In this document: positions 19,185-26,001 of the stretch, in pieces | How positions within the stretch are numbered: position 1 is the stretch's first letter | Layout of the letters: every line of letters begins with the position of its first letter | The notes under the pieces: generated by a model | What the model saw: the letters and a program-made list of their open reading frames with translations, nothing else | Database searches by the model: none | Told to the model about the DNA's origin: nothing | Made by a program: the position numbers and the translations under genes | Assembly (NCBI GenBank): GCA_030345135.1 | Contig: CP128386.1 | Span: 837,129-901,128 of the forward strand | Source: Chitinophagaceae bacterium DXS | GTDB lineage: Bacteria; Bacteroidota; Bacteroidia; Chitinophagales; Chitinophagaceae | Reading direction: 5' to 3' | DNA: 64,000 bases

Positions 19185-19865
19185 ATGAAAAAGTATTTTC
19201 CGTTTCTAAGTTGTGTAATGGTTGCCGCATTTGTGTTTAATTCATTGAATGCGCAATATGATAGCTCCTTTCAAACCACCTATTACGGTCAAAAAGTAAC
19301 TCAGTTCAGACTGATTGCTGATACGGAGGAAGATGAAATCATCTTTCTTGGCGACAGCATTACTGATATTGCCGAATGGGCGGATCTTTTTAAAAACTAT
19401 AAAATAAAAAACCGCGGCATCAATGGCGACAAAACTTTCGGTGTACTTAACCGGCTGGATGAAGTAACCAAAAGGAAACCCTCTAAAGTGTTCATCATGA
19501 TCGGCGTTAATGATATCGCATCCAATGTGCCAGATAGCTTCATTCTGCGTAATTACGCATCCATCGTTAAAAGAATAAAGCAGGAGTCGCCGGCTACTTC
19601 TATTTGTATTCAAAGCATTCTTCCTACAAACGACGCTTTTACTGAATTTAAGCGTCACCAGGGAAAGGATGAGCATATTCGCTCGGTAAACAAAGGGTTG
19701 AAGCAACTTGCCTTGGAACAGCATTGCACTTATCTCGATCTGTATTCATTGATGTTGGATACAGAAGGCAAGCTGGACAGAAAATATACCAACGACGGGC
19801 TGCATCTGACAGGTGAAGGATACATGGTTTGGAAGAAGGCATTGTTAGATAATAAGCTTCTTTAA
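19185..19865 (+). CDS. SGNH/GDSL-family esterase 4 of 4
   Basis: 226 residues. The start at 19185 follows the esterase stop codon directly and gives signal peptide MKKYFPFLSCVMVAAFVFNS. An upstream in-frame ATG at 19137 lies inside the esterase gene and breaks the signal peptide. Blocks: FLGDSIT (Ser58), NRGINGDKTFG, MIGVNDIAS (Asn109), DGLHLTGEGY (Asp204, His207). Block II has GDK where the other three copies have GDN, and the residue before Asn109 is Val, so this is the most divergent copy in the active-site surroundings. Confidence 0.85.
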   Translation: MKKYFPFLSCVMVAAFVFNSLNAQYDSSFQTTYYGQKVTQFRLIADTEEDEIIFLGDSITDIAEWADLFKNYKIKNRGINGDKTFGVLNRLDEVTKRKPSKVFIMIGVNDIASNVPDSFILRNYASIVKRIKQESPATSICIQSILPTNDAFTEFKRHQGKDEHIRSVNKGLKQLALEQHCTYLDLYSLMLDTEGKLDRKYTNDGLHLTGEGYMVWKKALLDNKLL

Positions 19866-19912
19866 GAAGTGTACGTGTTCACTTTATTAATAAAGAATTT
19901 TAATAAGACAAA

Positions 19913-20863
19913 ATGAAGATCACTGGAACTTTCCTGGATGAAATAAGTCACGACATCCCTCATCAAAACTGGGGCCCAAAAGAATGGCGGAGGGATTTTG
20001 AATACATGAAAGCCGTAGGAATTGATACGGTAATATTGATCCGCAGTGGTTACAGAAGGTTCATTACATATCCGTCAACATACCTGGTAAATGAACATGG
20101 TTGTTATACCCCCCCGGTAGATCTTGTTGAGCTGTTTCTCTCACTTGCCGACGAACTAGGTATGCAATTTTATTTCGGATTGTATGACAGCGGTAAATAT
20201 TGGGATACTGGCAACATGCAGCATGAGATAGATAGCAACCGGTTTGTTATTGATGAAGTATGGCAGCAATATGGTCATCACAAGAGTTTTAAAGGCTGGT
20301 ACCTGAGCATGGAGATCAGCCGTAAAACAAAAGGCGCAGCGGGAGCTTTTCGCACATTGGGTTTGCAGTGTAAGGACGTGAGCAACGGACTGCCGACATT
20401 TATTTCGCCATGGATTGATGGCCGCAAAGCTGTAATGGCAGCTTCCGGTGCGCTTACAAAAGATGATGCGGTGTCTTTAAAAGAACACGAAGAGGAGTGG
20501 AGTGAAATATTCAGCGGTATTCAGGGCGCCGTAGATGCCGTAGCTTTTCAGGATGGCCACATCGATTATCATGAGCTGGATGATTTTTTCCGGATCAACA
20601 AAAAGATGGCTGACCAGTTTGGTTTGCAATGCTGGACCAACGCCGAGAGCTTTGATCGTGATATGCCCATTAAATTTCTTCCTGTAAAATTTGAAAAATT
20701 ACGTTTGAAACTGGAGGCAGCGCGTCGTGCAGGTTACAATAAAGCAATAACATTTGAATTTTCCCATTTTATGAGCCCGCAGTCTGCCTATCTGCAGGCC
20801 GGTCATTTATACAACCGGTACCAGGAGTACCTGCAGGAACTTGAAAGTAAAGATTTTAAATAG
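19913..20863 (+). CDS. DUF4434-type TIM-barrel protein
   Basis: 316 residues without a signal peptide; translation begins directly at MKITGTFLDEISHDIPHQNW, the typical opening of DUF4434. Other family-like parts are IDTVILIRSGYRRFITYPS, FYFGLYDSGKYWDTGNM, GWYLSMEISRKTKG (a conserved Glu near residue 136 at a strand end), and AVAFQDGHIDY. The barrel resembles glycoside hydrolases, but no activity is established that I know of. It is last in the PUL, ahead of a strong terminator. It may act on oligosaccharides in the cytoplasm after uptake; that is inference. Confidence 0.75.
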   Translation: MKITGTFLDEISHDIPHQNWGPKEWRRDFEYMKAVGIDTVILIRSGYRRFITYPSTYLVNEHGCYTPPVDLVELFLSLADELGMQFYFGLYDSGKYWDTGNMQHEIDSNRFVIDEVWQQYGHHKSFKGWYLSMEISRKTKGAAGAFRTLGLQCKDVSNGLPTFISPWIDGRKAVMAASGALTKDDAVSLKEHEEEWSEIFSGIQGAVDAVAFQDGHIDYHELDDFFRINKKMADQFGLQCWTNAESFDRDMPIKFLPVKFEKLRLKLEAARRAGYNKAITFEFSHFMSPQSAYLQAGHLYNRYQEYLQELESKDFK

Positions 20864-20912
20864 CTGTGTCACGTCGATGAGACGTAACTCAATTTTGGTT
20901 TGAAAAAACACG

Positions 20913-20940
20913 CCCCGCCTGTCCAGGCGGGGTTTATTTT
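20913..20940 (+). terminator. Rho-independent terminator of the PUL
   Basis: Perfect 9-bp stem CCCCGCCTG (20913-20921) / CAGGCGGGG (20924-20932) with a 2-nt loop as written, followed by TTTATTTT. It lies 50 bp after the DUF4434 stop and fits the end of the cluster. Confidence 0.8.
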
Positions 20941-20946
20941 GAAGAT

Positions 20947-21020
20947 ATTTAGCCACAGAAGCACAGAAGTACAGAAGCTTAGAGGTGAATTTCTGTGTTT
21001 CAGTGCTTCTGTGGCTAAAT
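20947..21020. repeat. 18-bp perfect inverted repeat with CCACAGAAGCACAGAAG core
   Basis: ATTTAGCCACAGAAGCAC (20947-20964) pairs exactly with GTGCTTCTGTGGCTAAAT (21003-21020); the 38-bp loop contains further ACAGAAG/TTCTGTG words that extend the pairing. It lies between the PUL terminator and ispD. Its role is unknown; it could act as a second terminator or be a dispersed repeat. Confidence 0.65.
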
Positions 21021-21080
21021 CAACTCTTTCGCTTCGATCAACGTACCACGTATTACTTATCACGTACAACTTCCAAAAAC

Positions 21081-21110
21081 TTTGCCTGTTGCTTCCGTTT
21101 TTTATCTTTC
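21081..21110 (+). promoter_or_regulatory. Candidate Bacteroidota-type promoter of ispD
   Basis: TTTG (21081-21084), 18-bp spacer, TATCTTTC (21103-21110) against the consensus TTTG-N17-23-TAnnTTTG; the last base differs. The -7 element ends 8 bp before the ispD start, implying a very short leader. Confidence 0.4.
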
Positions 21111-21118
21111 TTTGACGA

Positions 21119-21805
21119 ATGAAAAAATATGCGGTAATAGTAGCCGGCGGCTCCGGTGTAAGAATGGGGAATAGTGTTCCGAAGCAGTTTTTGTTGTTGC
21201 ACGGAAAGCCGCTCCTATGGTATACGCTGCATTCTTTTTTGCGTTCTTACCCGGATCTGCAGATCATCCTGGTATTACCGGAAGATCATATGCCAAAAGG
21301 CCGGGAGGTTATTAATATGCTGGACGCCTCTGACCGCATAACCGTTACTTCCGGCGGCAAAACAAGATATCACTCAGTCCGCAACGGATTACAACTCGTG
21401 CCGGATGACAGCGTTGTTTTCGTTCATGATGGCGTTAGATGCCTGATTTCAGTTCCTTTGATCCACCGTTGCTATAAACAGGCTGTAGAAAAAGGTAGCG
21501 CTATTCCTGCTGTGGCTGCGACGGATAGCATCCGCATTGCATCAGGCGAGGAACATCATGTAGCTGACAGGCAGCAGGTGCGTATTATTCAAACCCCCCA
21601 GACTTTTTTAAGTAATATTATCAAACCAGCTTTTGAACAGGAGTATAGCGATGATTTTACAGATGAAGCAACTGTGGTGGAAGCTTTTGGAACAAAAGTG
21701 TTTCTTACCGAAGGTGACTACGATAATATCAAAATAACGCGCCCCGTGGATATGATGATCGCCGAGAGAATTATTGAAGAAAGGCTGGCGCTACGCCAGG
21801 CGTGA
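21119..21805 (+). CDS. ispD: 2-C-methyl-D-erythritol 4-phosphate cytidylyltransferase
   Basis: 228 residues, normal length. It transfers CMP from CTP to methylerythritol phosphate in the non-mevalonate isoprenoid pathway, in the cytoplasm. Motifs in order: nucleotide-binding AVIVAGGSGVRMGNSVPKQF (residues ~4-23), HDGVRCLIS (where many homologues have Pro in place of the Cys), PAVAATDSIR, QTPQTF, DDFTDEATVVE and the C-terminal NIKITRPVDMMIAE. It appears to be transcribed alone, from its own promoter, and faces the transglutaminase-like gene tail to tail. Confidence 0.93.
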   Translation: MKKYAVIVAGGSGVRMGNSVPKQFLLLHGKPLLWYTLHSFLRSYPDLQIILVLPEDHMPKGREVINMLDASDRITVTSGGKTRYHSVRNGLQLVPDDSVVFVHDGVRCLISVPLIHRCYKQAVEKGSAIPAVAATDSIRIASGEEHHVADRQQVRIIQTPQTFLSNIIKPAFEQEYSDDFTDEATVVEAFGTKVFLTEGDYDNIKITRPVDMMIAERIIEERLALRQA

Positions 21806-21809
21806 TCGG

Positions 21810-21934
21810 TGAACCACGGAGACACGACGACACGGCGAAACACGGCGGGTTACTACTATAATAAACAGATGAACAGGATGACTTTCCTGATATTTTCGTT
21901 GTGATTCTTTATGTCGTAATGTCTCCGTGGTTCA
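21810..21934. repeat. Inverted repeat between convergent ispD and transglutaminase genes
   Basis: TGAACCACGGAGAC (21810-21823) matches GTCTCCGTGGTTCA (21921-21934) in reverse complement, 14 bp perfect, filling the 133-bp convergent gap. The flanking CACGACG / GTCGTAATG may pair partly. It may form a bidirectional terminator. 'Accacggagacac' words resemble the CCACAGAAG repeat on the other side of ispD. Confidence 0.55.
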
Positions 21935-21938
21935 AAAC

Positions 21939-23006
21939 CTAGTTTGAGCCCGTCAGGGCTTTCATCGGGGTTTTGCGTTTGCCATCTTTCGTATCGTCTG
22001 TTTCCGGGGCGGCGACTCCCTTCACATTCACCTTATACCGCATAATTACCCGGTCGTTGTACACCACATTCAGCCATTCGGTTTGCGGTTCAATAACGAA
22101 CACGGCGCTTACTTTGCTGCCGGAAGATGGCCTTTCAAGGTATTCCCAACAATCAAACTGAAATAGTGAAGAGCTATCCAGGTACGGATCGCTGGAGATC
22201 CAAAGCCGTTTAATCCTGTCAGTACTTTCTACTTCAAATAGTATACTGTCACCTGGTGAAGCTTCAACCAGGCCTTTTTCGGGTTTAAATGAAAGAATGG
22301 TAGAATGGCTGAATTCGCTTGTCTTGAATGGTGTGCGATTGTATTCAGCAAGAGATGGTGGTTCCGGCAAAAGCGCCCATTTCACATCTTCAGGATAGTG
22401 ATCCCAGATAAATGTTTTAGGAGAAGGCAGAAAATAGTTAGCATCATACTGTCTTTCAAACTCATTATGACCATTAATGTAACCCGCAGCCCAAGTGGCA
22501 TCCAGCAGATACCAGTTGCTATCGATCATAACGGCGTTCCATTTGTGATTGCTGATAAATCGCTGACCAACACGGTTCATATTGGTTTTTGCGTAACCTG
22601 TTATTACCTCACTTGTAATTCCTGCATGCTCGCAAAGTGTTTTGAAGAGCCTTGCGTAGCCATCGCATACTGCAACCTTTCTTTTGAGGACAAGCCGGGA
22701 AACACGTTCGTCAAGAGATGGCAGGACAGAACTCGTGTCATATTCTTCCTCATCCTTGTTGCCTTTTCTTACATAGCGATTCTGGTAAAATACGTTTGTA
22801 TTGTAATCGATGTTATTTACGATCCAGAAAAAGATAGCTCTAACCTTTTCCATTTCAGTCTTTGCGTCGGCGGTGAGAAGTTGAGAGAGTGTATCTGTTG
22901 ATGTTGTAGCATAGGCGGTATTATCTACGATATAGTTAGCTAATCGTACCTGGGCATTTGTTACAGAAACAAGGAAAAATAAAGCAACAGCCAGCAAGCC
23001 TTTCAT
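21939..23006 (-). CDS. Secreted transglutaminase-like (cysteine-protease-fold) protein
   Basis: 355 residues from ATG at 23006; a GTG two codons upstream is possible. Signal peptide MKGLLAVALFFLVSVTNA-Q. The transglutaminase-like core is intact: ARAIFFWIVNNIDY-type helix (KVRAIFFWIVNNIDYNTN), VAVCDGYARLFKTLCEHAG (Cys114), ISNHKWNAVMID (His154), and WYLLDATWAAGY (Asp169). The C-terminal ~150 residues are a beta-rich domain of unknown role. Members of this superfamily are mostly peptidases or amide-bond enzymes of the periplasm; the substrate is unknown. No neighbour suggests a pathway. Confidence 0.8.
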   Translation of the reverse strand: MKGLLAVALFFLVSVTNAQVRLANYIVDNTAYATTSTDTLSQLLTADAKTEMEKVRAIFFWIVNNIDYNTNVFYQNRYVRKGNKDEEEYDTSSVLPSLDERVSRLVLKRKVAVCDGYARLFKTLCEHAGITSEVITGYAKTNMNRVGQRFISNHKWNAVMIDSNWYLLDATWAAGYINGHNEFERQYDANYFLPSPKTFIWDHYPEDVKWALLPEPPSLAEYNRTPFKTSEFSHSTILSFKPEKGLVEASPGDSILFEVESTDRIKRLWISSDPYLDSSSLFQFDCWEYLERPSSGSKVSAVFVIEPQTEWLNVVYNDRVIMRYKVNVKGVAAPETDDTKDGKRKTPMKALTGSN

Positions 23007-23121
23007 AATCACAATGTGCAGTTATGCGCACTTTCTAAAGTTCCGAAAAACCGCGAATAAAAAGAAATGGCAGGGATTTTTTAATCAGATGAGAATAGTG
23101 TTGTGACTGGTTTTGATAGCC

Positions 23122-23166
23122 GATCAAACTTGTCCTACACTTTCAAAGTGTAGGACAAGTTTGATC
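23122..23166. repeat. Palindromic repeat, copy 1 (TGTCCTACAC family)
   Basis: Arms of 22 bp (23122-23143 and 23145-23166) are perfectly complementary around a single central C; the core reads TTGTCCTACACTTT-C-AAAGTGTAGGACAA. Three related palindromes occur at 31741, 32404 and 32482. Confidence 0.85.
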
Positions 23167-23276
23167 CGGATCGTTTTATTGGAAAGTTTGTTGATTTGGT
23201 TCAGATAAATAAGATCGAATCCCACGATAGGAGGGGGCTCCTGAATAAGAATCTGATTGCGATAGTTTACGGACAT

Positions 23277-23316
23277 AAAAAAAGCAGCGAAATTTCATCT
23301 ATCCCGCTGCCTTTTT
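23277..23316 (-). terminator. Bidirectional terminator downstream of the Gfo/Idh gene
   Basis: GCAGCG (23284-23289) and CGCTGC (23305-23310) form the stem. On the minus strand seven Ts follow (complement of 23283-23277); on the plus strand a C and six Ts follow. The placement suits termination of the minus-strand oxidoreductase gene. Confidence 0.65.
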
Positions 23317-23390
23317 TGTCTTTTGCTTTTGAATTTTTACTTAACGCCTTACGCCTCAAACCTCAAACCTCAAGCCTTTTCTCTTCCTCT

Positions 23391-24365
23391 CTATCCCTTC
23401 GCCACCGCTGCATTTATCTTGTCCAGTATCTGGTGCGCCACTTCCATGGCAATAAATCCGTCTATTTCACTTACAACGGTGGGGGTATTGTTGTTGATGG
23501 CGTCAACAAAAGCTGTTAATTCTTCTTTTATAGCGTTAACAACATGCGTTTCGGGATTGGAAATGGCGATGGTTTTGGTGCCATAAGGCGTTTCCAGGTC
23601 GAAAGTAAAAGCGTCTTTGTCTTCATCAGTTTTTAGCTTAATGATCTCGCTTTTCTTTTCCAGGAAGTCGATGCCGATATATGCATCTTTCTGGAACAGG
23701 CGCATTTTACGCATTTTCTTCATGCTGATCCTGCTGCTGGTAAGGTTGGCAACGCAGCCATTATTGAACTCAATACGTACGTTGGCAATATCCGGTGTGT
23801 CGGTCATAACCGCAACGCCGCTGGCTGAAATATGCTTTACATCGCTGTGTACAATGCTGAGAATGATATCAATGTCATGGATCATCAGGTCCAGGATAAC
23901 ACTTACTTCAGTTCCCCGGGGGTTAAACTGTGCCAGCCTGTGCACCTCAATAAACATTGGCTGGAGCTTCAGGTGTTTTACCGACTGGTAGGCCGGGTTA
24001 AACCTTTCCACATGGCCAACCTGCACTTTAACGTTGGCCTCGCGGGCCATTTCCACAATCTGCTTTCCTTCTTCGATGGTATTGGCCAGCGGTTTTTCTA
24101 CAAACACGTGCTTGCCACGGCGAATAGCTTTTTCACACAATTCAAAATGAAAGTTTGTGGGAGCAATAATATCAACAGCATCAACCAGTTTCAGTAGTTC
24201 GTCGGGAGTGTTAAACCGCTTCAATCCATATTTTTCAACAACTTCTTTTGCAGTGCTGTCATTAGGGTCGAAAAATCCAACAAGTTCTACGTTTTCAATT
24301 TCTTTCCAGTTATTCAAATGAAATTTTCCAAGATGTCCAACGCCAAATATTCCAACTTTCAGCAT
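23391..24365 (-). CDS. Gfo/Idh/MocA-family NAD(P)-dependent oxidoreductase
   Basis: 324 residues, cytoplasmic. The N-terminal Rossmann fold has VGIFGVGHLG (GxGxxG at residues 8-13) and an acidic FFDPND end of strand 2. The family signature EKP is at residues 90-92 (HVFVEKPLANT), followed by VQVGHVERFNPAY. The substrate domain includes SVILDLMIHDIDIILSI (in part), with the conserved HD(I/L)D motif. The family oxidises or reduces sugars, inositols and related polyols, or biliverdin. The substrate here is unknown. It is flanked by terminators on both sides, so it is probably a single-gene unit. Confidence 0.88.
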   Translation of the reverse strand: MLKVGIFGVGHLGKFHLNNWKEIENVELVGFFDPNDSTAKEVVEKYGLKRFNTPDELLKLVDAVDIIAPTNFHFELCEKAIRRGKHVFVEKPLANTIEEGKQIVEMAREANVKVQVGHVERFNPAYQSVKHLKLQPMFIEVHRLAQFNPRGTEVSVILDLMIHDIDIILSIVHSDVKHISASGVAVMTDTPDIANVRIEFNNGCVANLTSSRISMKKMRKMRLFQKDAYIGIDFLEKKSEIIKLKTDEDKDAFTFDLETPYGTKTIAISNPETHVVNAIKEELTAFVDAINNNTPTVVSEIDGFIAMEVAHQILDKINAAVAKG

Positions 24366-24396
24366 AGCAAATTATTTAAGGCGGTAAAGATAGAGT

Positions 24397-24640
24397 AATT
24401 GAAAATTGAAAGTTGAAAATTGATAATGAGGGACAGCTTTCGATTTCCGGTAAGAATGCAGGACTAAAAAAGGCAACAGAAAAAACTGTTGCCTCCATAT
24501 ACTAAAAGTGTTAACTAATTCTTCTACCCGATCATTTTCAATTTTCAACTGTCAATAGAAAAAAGCCTTTACAAGAGAATAGTTTTATTTAATCACTCGC
24601 TCATGTCGTTGTCAATTTTCAACTATCAATTGTCAATTAC
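24397..24640. repeat. TTGAAAATTGA-type low-complexity words around the ribBA terminator
   Basis: Degenerate words such as TTGAAAATTGAAAGTTGAAA (24402-24421), TTTTCAATTTTCAACTGTC and TCAATTGTCAATTACTTAG occur in both orientations, so the blocks are complementary to one another. The same words follow several permease genes (35112, 45693, 48220, 51242, 61786). Confidence 0.5.
24466..24493 (-). terminator. Rho-independent terminator of ribBA
   Basis: Minus strand reads GGCAACAG-TTTTTT-CTGTTGCC followed by TTTTTT (complement of 24471-24466). This 8-bp perfect stem with T-run lies about 145 bp beyond the ribBA stop codon. Confidence 0.75.
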
Positions 24641-25842
24641 TTAGAGGACAGGATCTTGTGCCCCAGCTTATCTCTCTTTGTAGTCAGATACTTTTCATTG
24701 TGTGGATTGGGTATCACTTCAATCGGTACAATTTCAGTGATTTCAAGGCCGTAACCGCTGAGCCCGGCGCGTTTGCGCGGATTGTTGCTCATCAGTTTTA
24801 ACTTGGTGATATTAAGCTTGCGGAGGATTTGCGCGCCTACACCATAATCTCTTTCATCCATTCCAAAGCCCAGGTGAAGGTTGGCTTCAACAGTGTCCAT
24901 ACCCTGTTCCTGAAGTTTGTAAGCTTTCAGTTTATTCATTAATCCAATACCGCGACCTTCCTGGTTCATGTAAAGAATCACGCCTTTTCCTTCTTTGTCA
25001 ACCATTTGCATGGCTTTGTGAAGCTGTTCGCCACAATCGCAACGGAAGCTTCCAAGGATATCACCTGTGAAGCAGCTGGAGTGTACGCGGGTAAGTACAG
25101 GCTCATCTTTCTCCCATTCGCCTTTAATTAGTGCCAGGTGTTCACCTCCTGTAAGTTTTTCCTTGAATGCAACCAGCGTAAAATCGCCATATTTAGTAGG
25201 CATATTAACGCGAACAACCTCATCTATAAGAGAGTCGATTTTTAACCTGTATTCAATTAGGTCCTTGATGGAAATAATCTTCAGGTCAAATTTTTCGGCA
25301 ATTATCTTCAGCTCAGGCAATCTTGCCATTGAACCATCTTCATTCATAATCTCAACCAAAACGCCTGCCGGTTCAAAACCTGCCAGTCTTGCCAAATCAA
25401 CTGTAGCTTCAGTATGTCCCGTTCTTCTCAAAACGCCACCTTCTTTCGCCCTTAAAGGAAAAATGTGGCCGGGTCTTCCCAGGTCTTCCGGTTTTATATT
25501 CGGATCAATCAATGCCTGCACGGTTTTAGCCCTGTCGTGAGCGCTAATTCCGGTAGTGCAACCGTGTCCCAGTAAATCGATGCTAACGGTAAAAGGAGTA
25601 GCGTGCAGTGCGGTGTTGTTGTTGACCATCAGGTTCAACTCCAGTTCATCCGCTTTTTTTTCTGTGATAGGAGCGCAGATCAAACCGCGGCCTTCCTTAC
25701 TCATAAAATTGATGATCTCGGGGGTAACATTTTTTGCTGCAGTAACAAAATCACCTTCATTCTCACGGTCTTCATCGTCCACAACAATAACCAGTTTTCC
25801 TTGTTTTATATCCTCAATAGCACTTTCAATCGAATTCAACAT
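24637..25842 (-). CDS. ribBA: Bifunctional 3,4-dihydroxy-2-butanone-4-phosphate synthase / GTP cyclohydrolase II
   Basis: 401 residues, normal for the RibBA fusion. It supplies both precursors of riboflavin in the cytoplasm. N-terminal RibB half: [13 protein letters not shown] (residues 20-32, metal-binding acids), [21 protein letters not shown]-type [18 protein letters not shown] (in part), and [17 protein letters not shown]-terminal RibA half: zinc-binding Cys257, Cys268 and Cys270 in [20 protein letters not shown], then [21 protein letters not shown] (in part) and [20 protein letters not shown] (in part). All key residues are present. No FMN riboswitch precedes it. It diverges from a large TonB-dependent receptor. 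Confidence 0.97.
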   Translation of the reverse strand: MLNSIESAIEDIKQGKLVIVVDDEDRENEGDFVTAAKNVTPEIINFMSKEGRGLICAPITEKKADELELNLMVNNNTALHATPFTVSIDLLGHGCTTGISAHDRAKTVQALIDPNIKPEDLGRPGHIFPLRAKEGGVLRRTGHTEATVDLARLAGFEPAGVLVEIMNEDGSMARLPELKIIAEKFDLKIISIKDLIEYRLKIDSLIDEVVRVNMPTKYGDFTLVAFKEKLTGGEHLALIKGEWEKDEPVLTRVHSSCFTGDILGSFRCDCGEQLHKAMQMVDKEGKGVILYMNQEGRGIGLMNKLKAYKLQEQGMDTVEANLHLGFGMDERDYGVGAQILRKLNITKLKLMSNNPRKRAGLSGYGLEITEIVPIEVIPNPHNEKYLTTKRDKLGHKILSSK

Positions 25843-25859
25843 AATCTATAAATATGCTG

Positions 25860-25892
25860 CAAAATTACGACAACCACGTTAATAGACCGCAA
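25860..25892 (-). promoter_or_regulatory. Candidate promoter of ribBA (TTG / TAATTTTG)
   Basis: On the minus strand TTG (25892-25890), 22-bp spacer, TAATTTTG (25867-25860), a full match to the Bacteroidota -7 element TAnnTTTG. It ends 17 bp upstream of the ribBA start. Confidence 0.55.
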
Positions 25893-26001
25893 CATTTAGG
25901 TGTCAGCAGCGAGTGGGGACATTAAAATTCTGCTTTTCATAAAATTTATCGTTGAAAGTTAATAAATTGTTAACCGTGGCAGGCATTGTATATTACTGTT
26001 A

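Larger units (their letters stand above)
23007..23390. other. 384-bp intergenic region with a palindrome and a terminator
   Basis: Separates the transglutaminase gene from the Gfo/Idh gene, both on the minus strand. It holds the 22-bp-arm palindrome at 23122-23166, the bidirectional hairpin at 23277-23316, and a short CCTCAAA repeat near 23350-23375. I see no supported gene in it. Confidence 0.6.

Noticed and set aside
1-20863. Firm naming as a sialic acid (nan) operon
   Set aside because: Epimerase, NagX-like, SSS and SGNH genes agree with it, but no sialidase, lyase or kinase is in the window, so symbols such as nanE or nanS are not assigned.
25843-26001. FMN riboswitch upstream of ribBA
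   Set aside because: None of the conserved RFN-element blocks are present in the 159-bp divergent gap; only a promoter-like site is seen.
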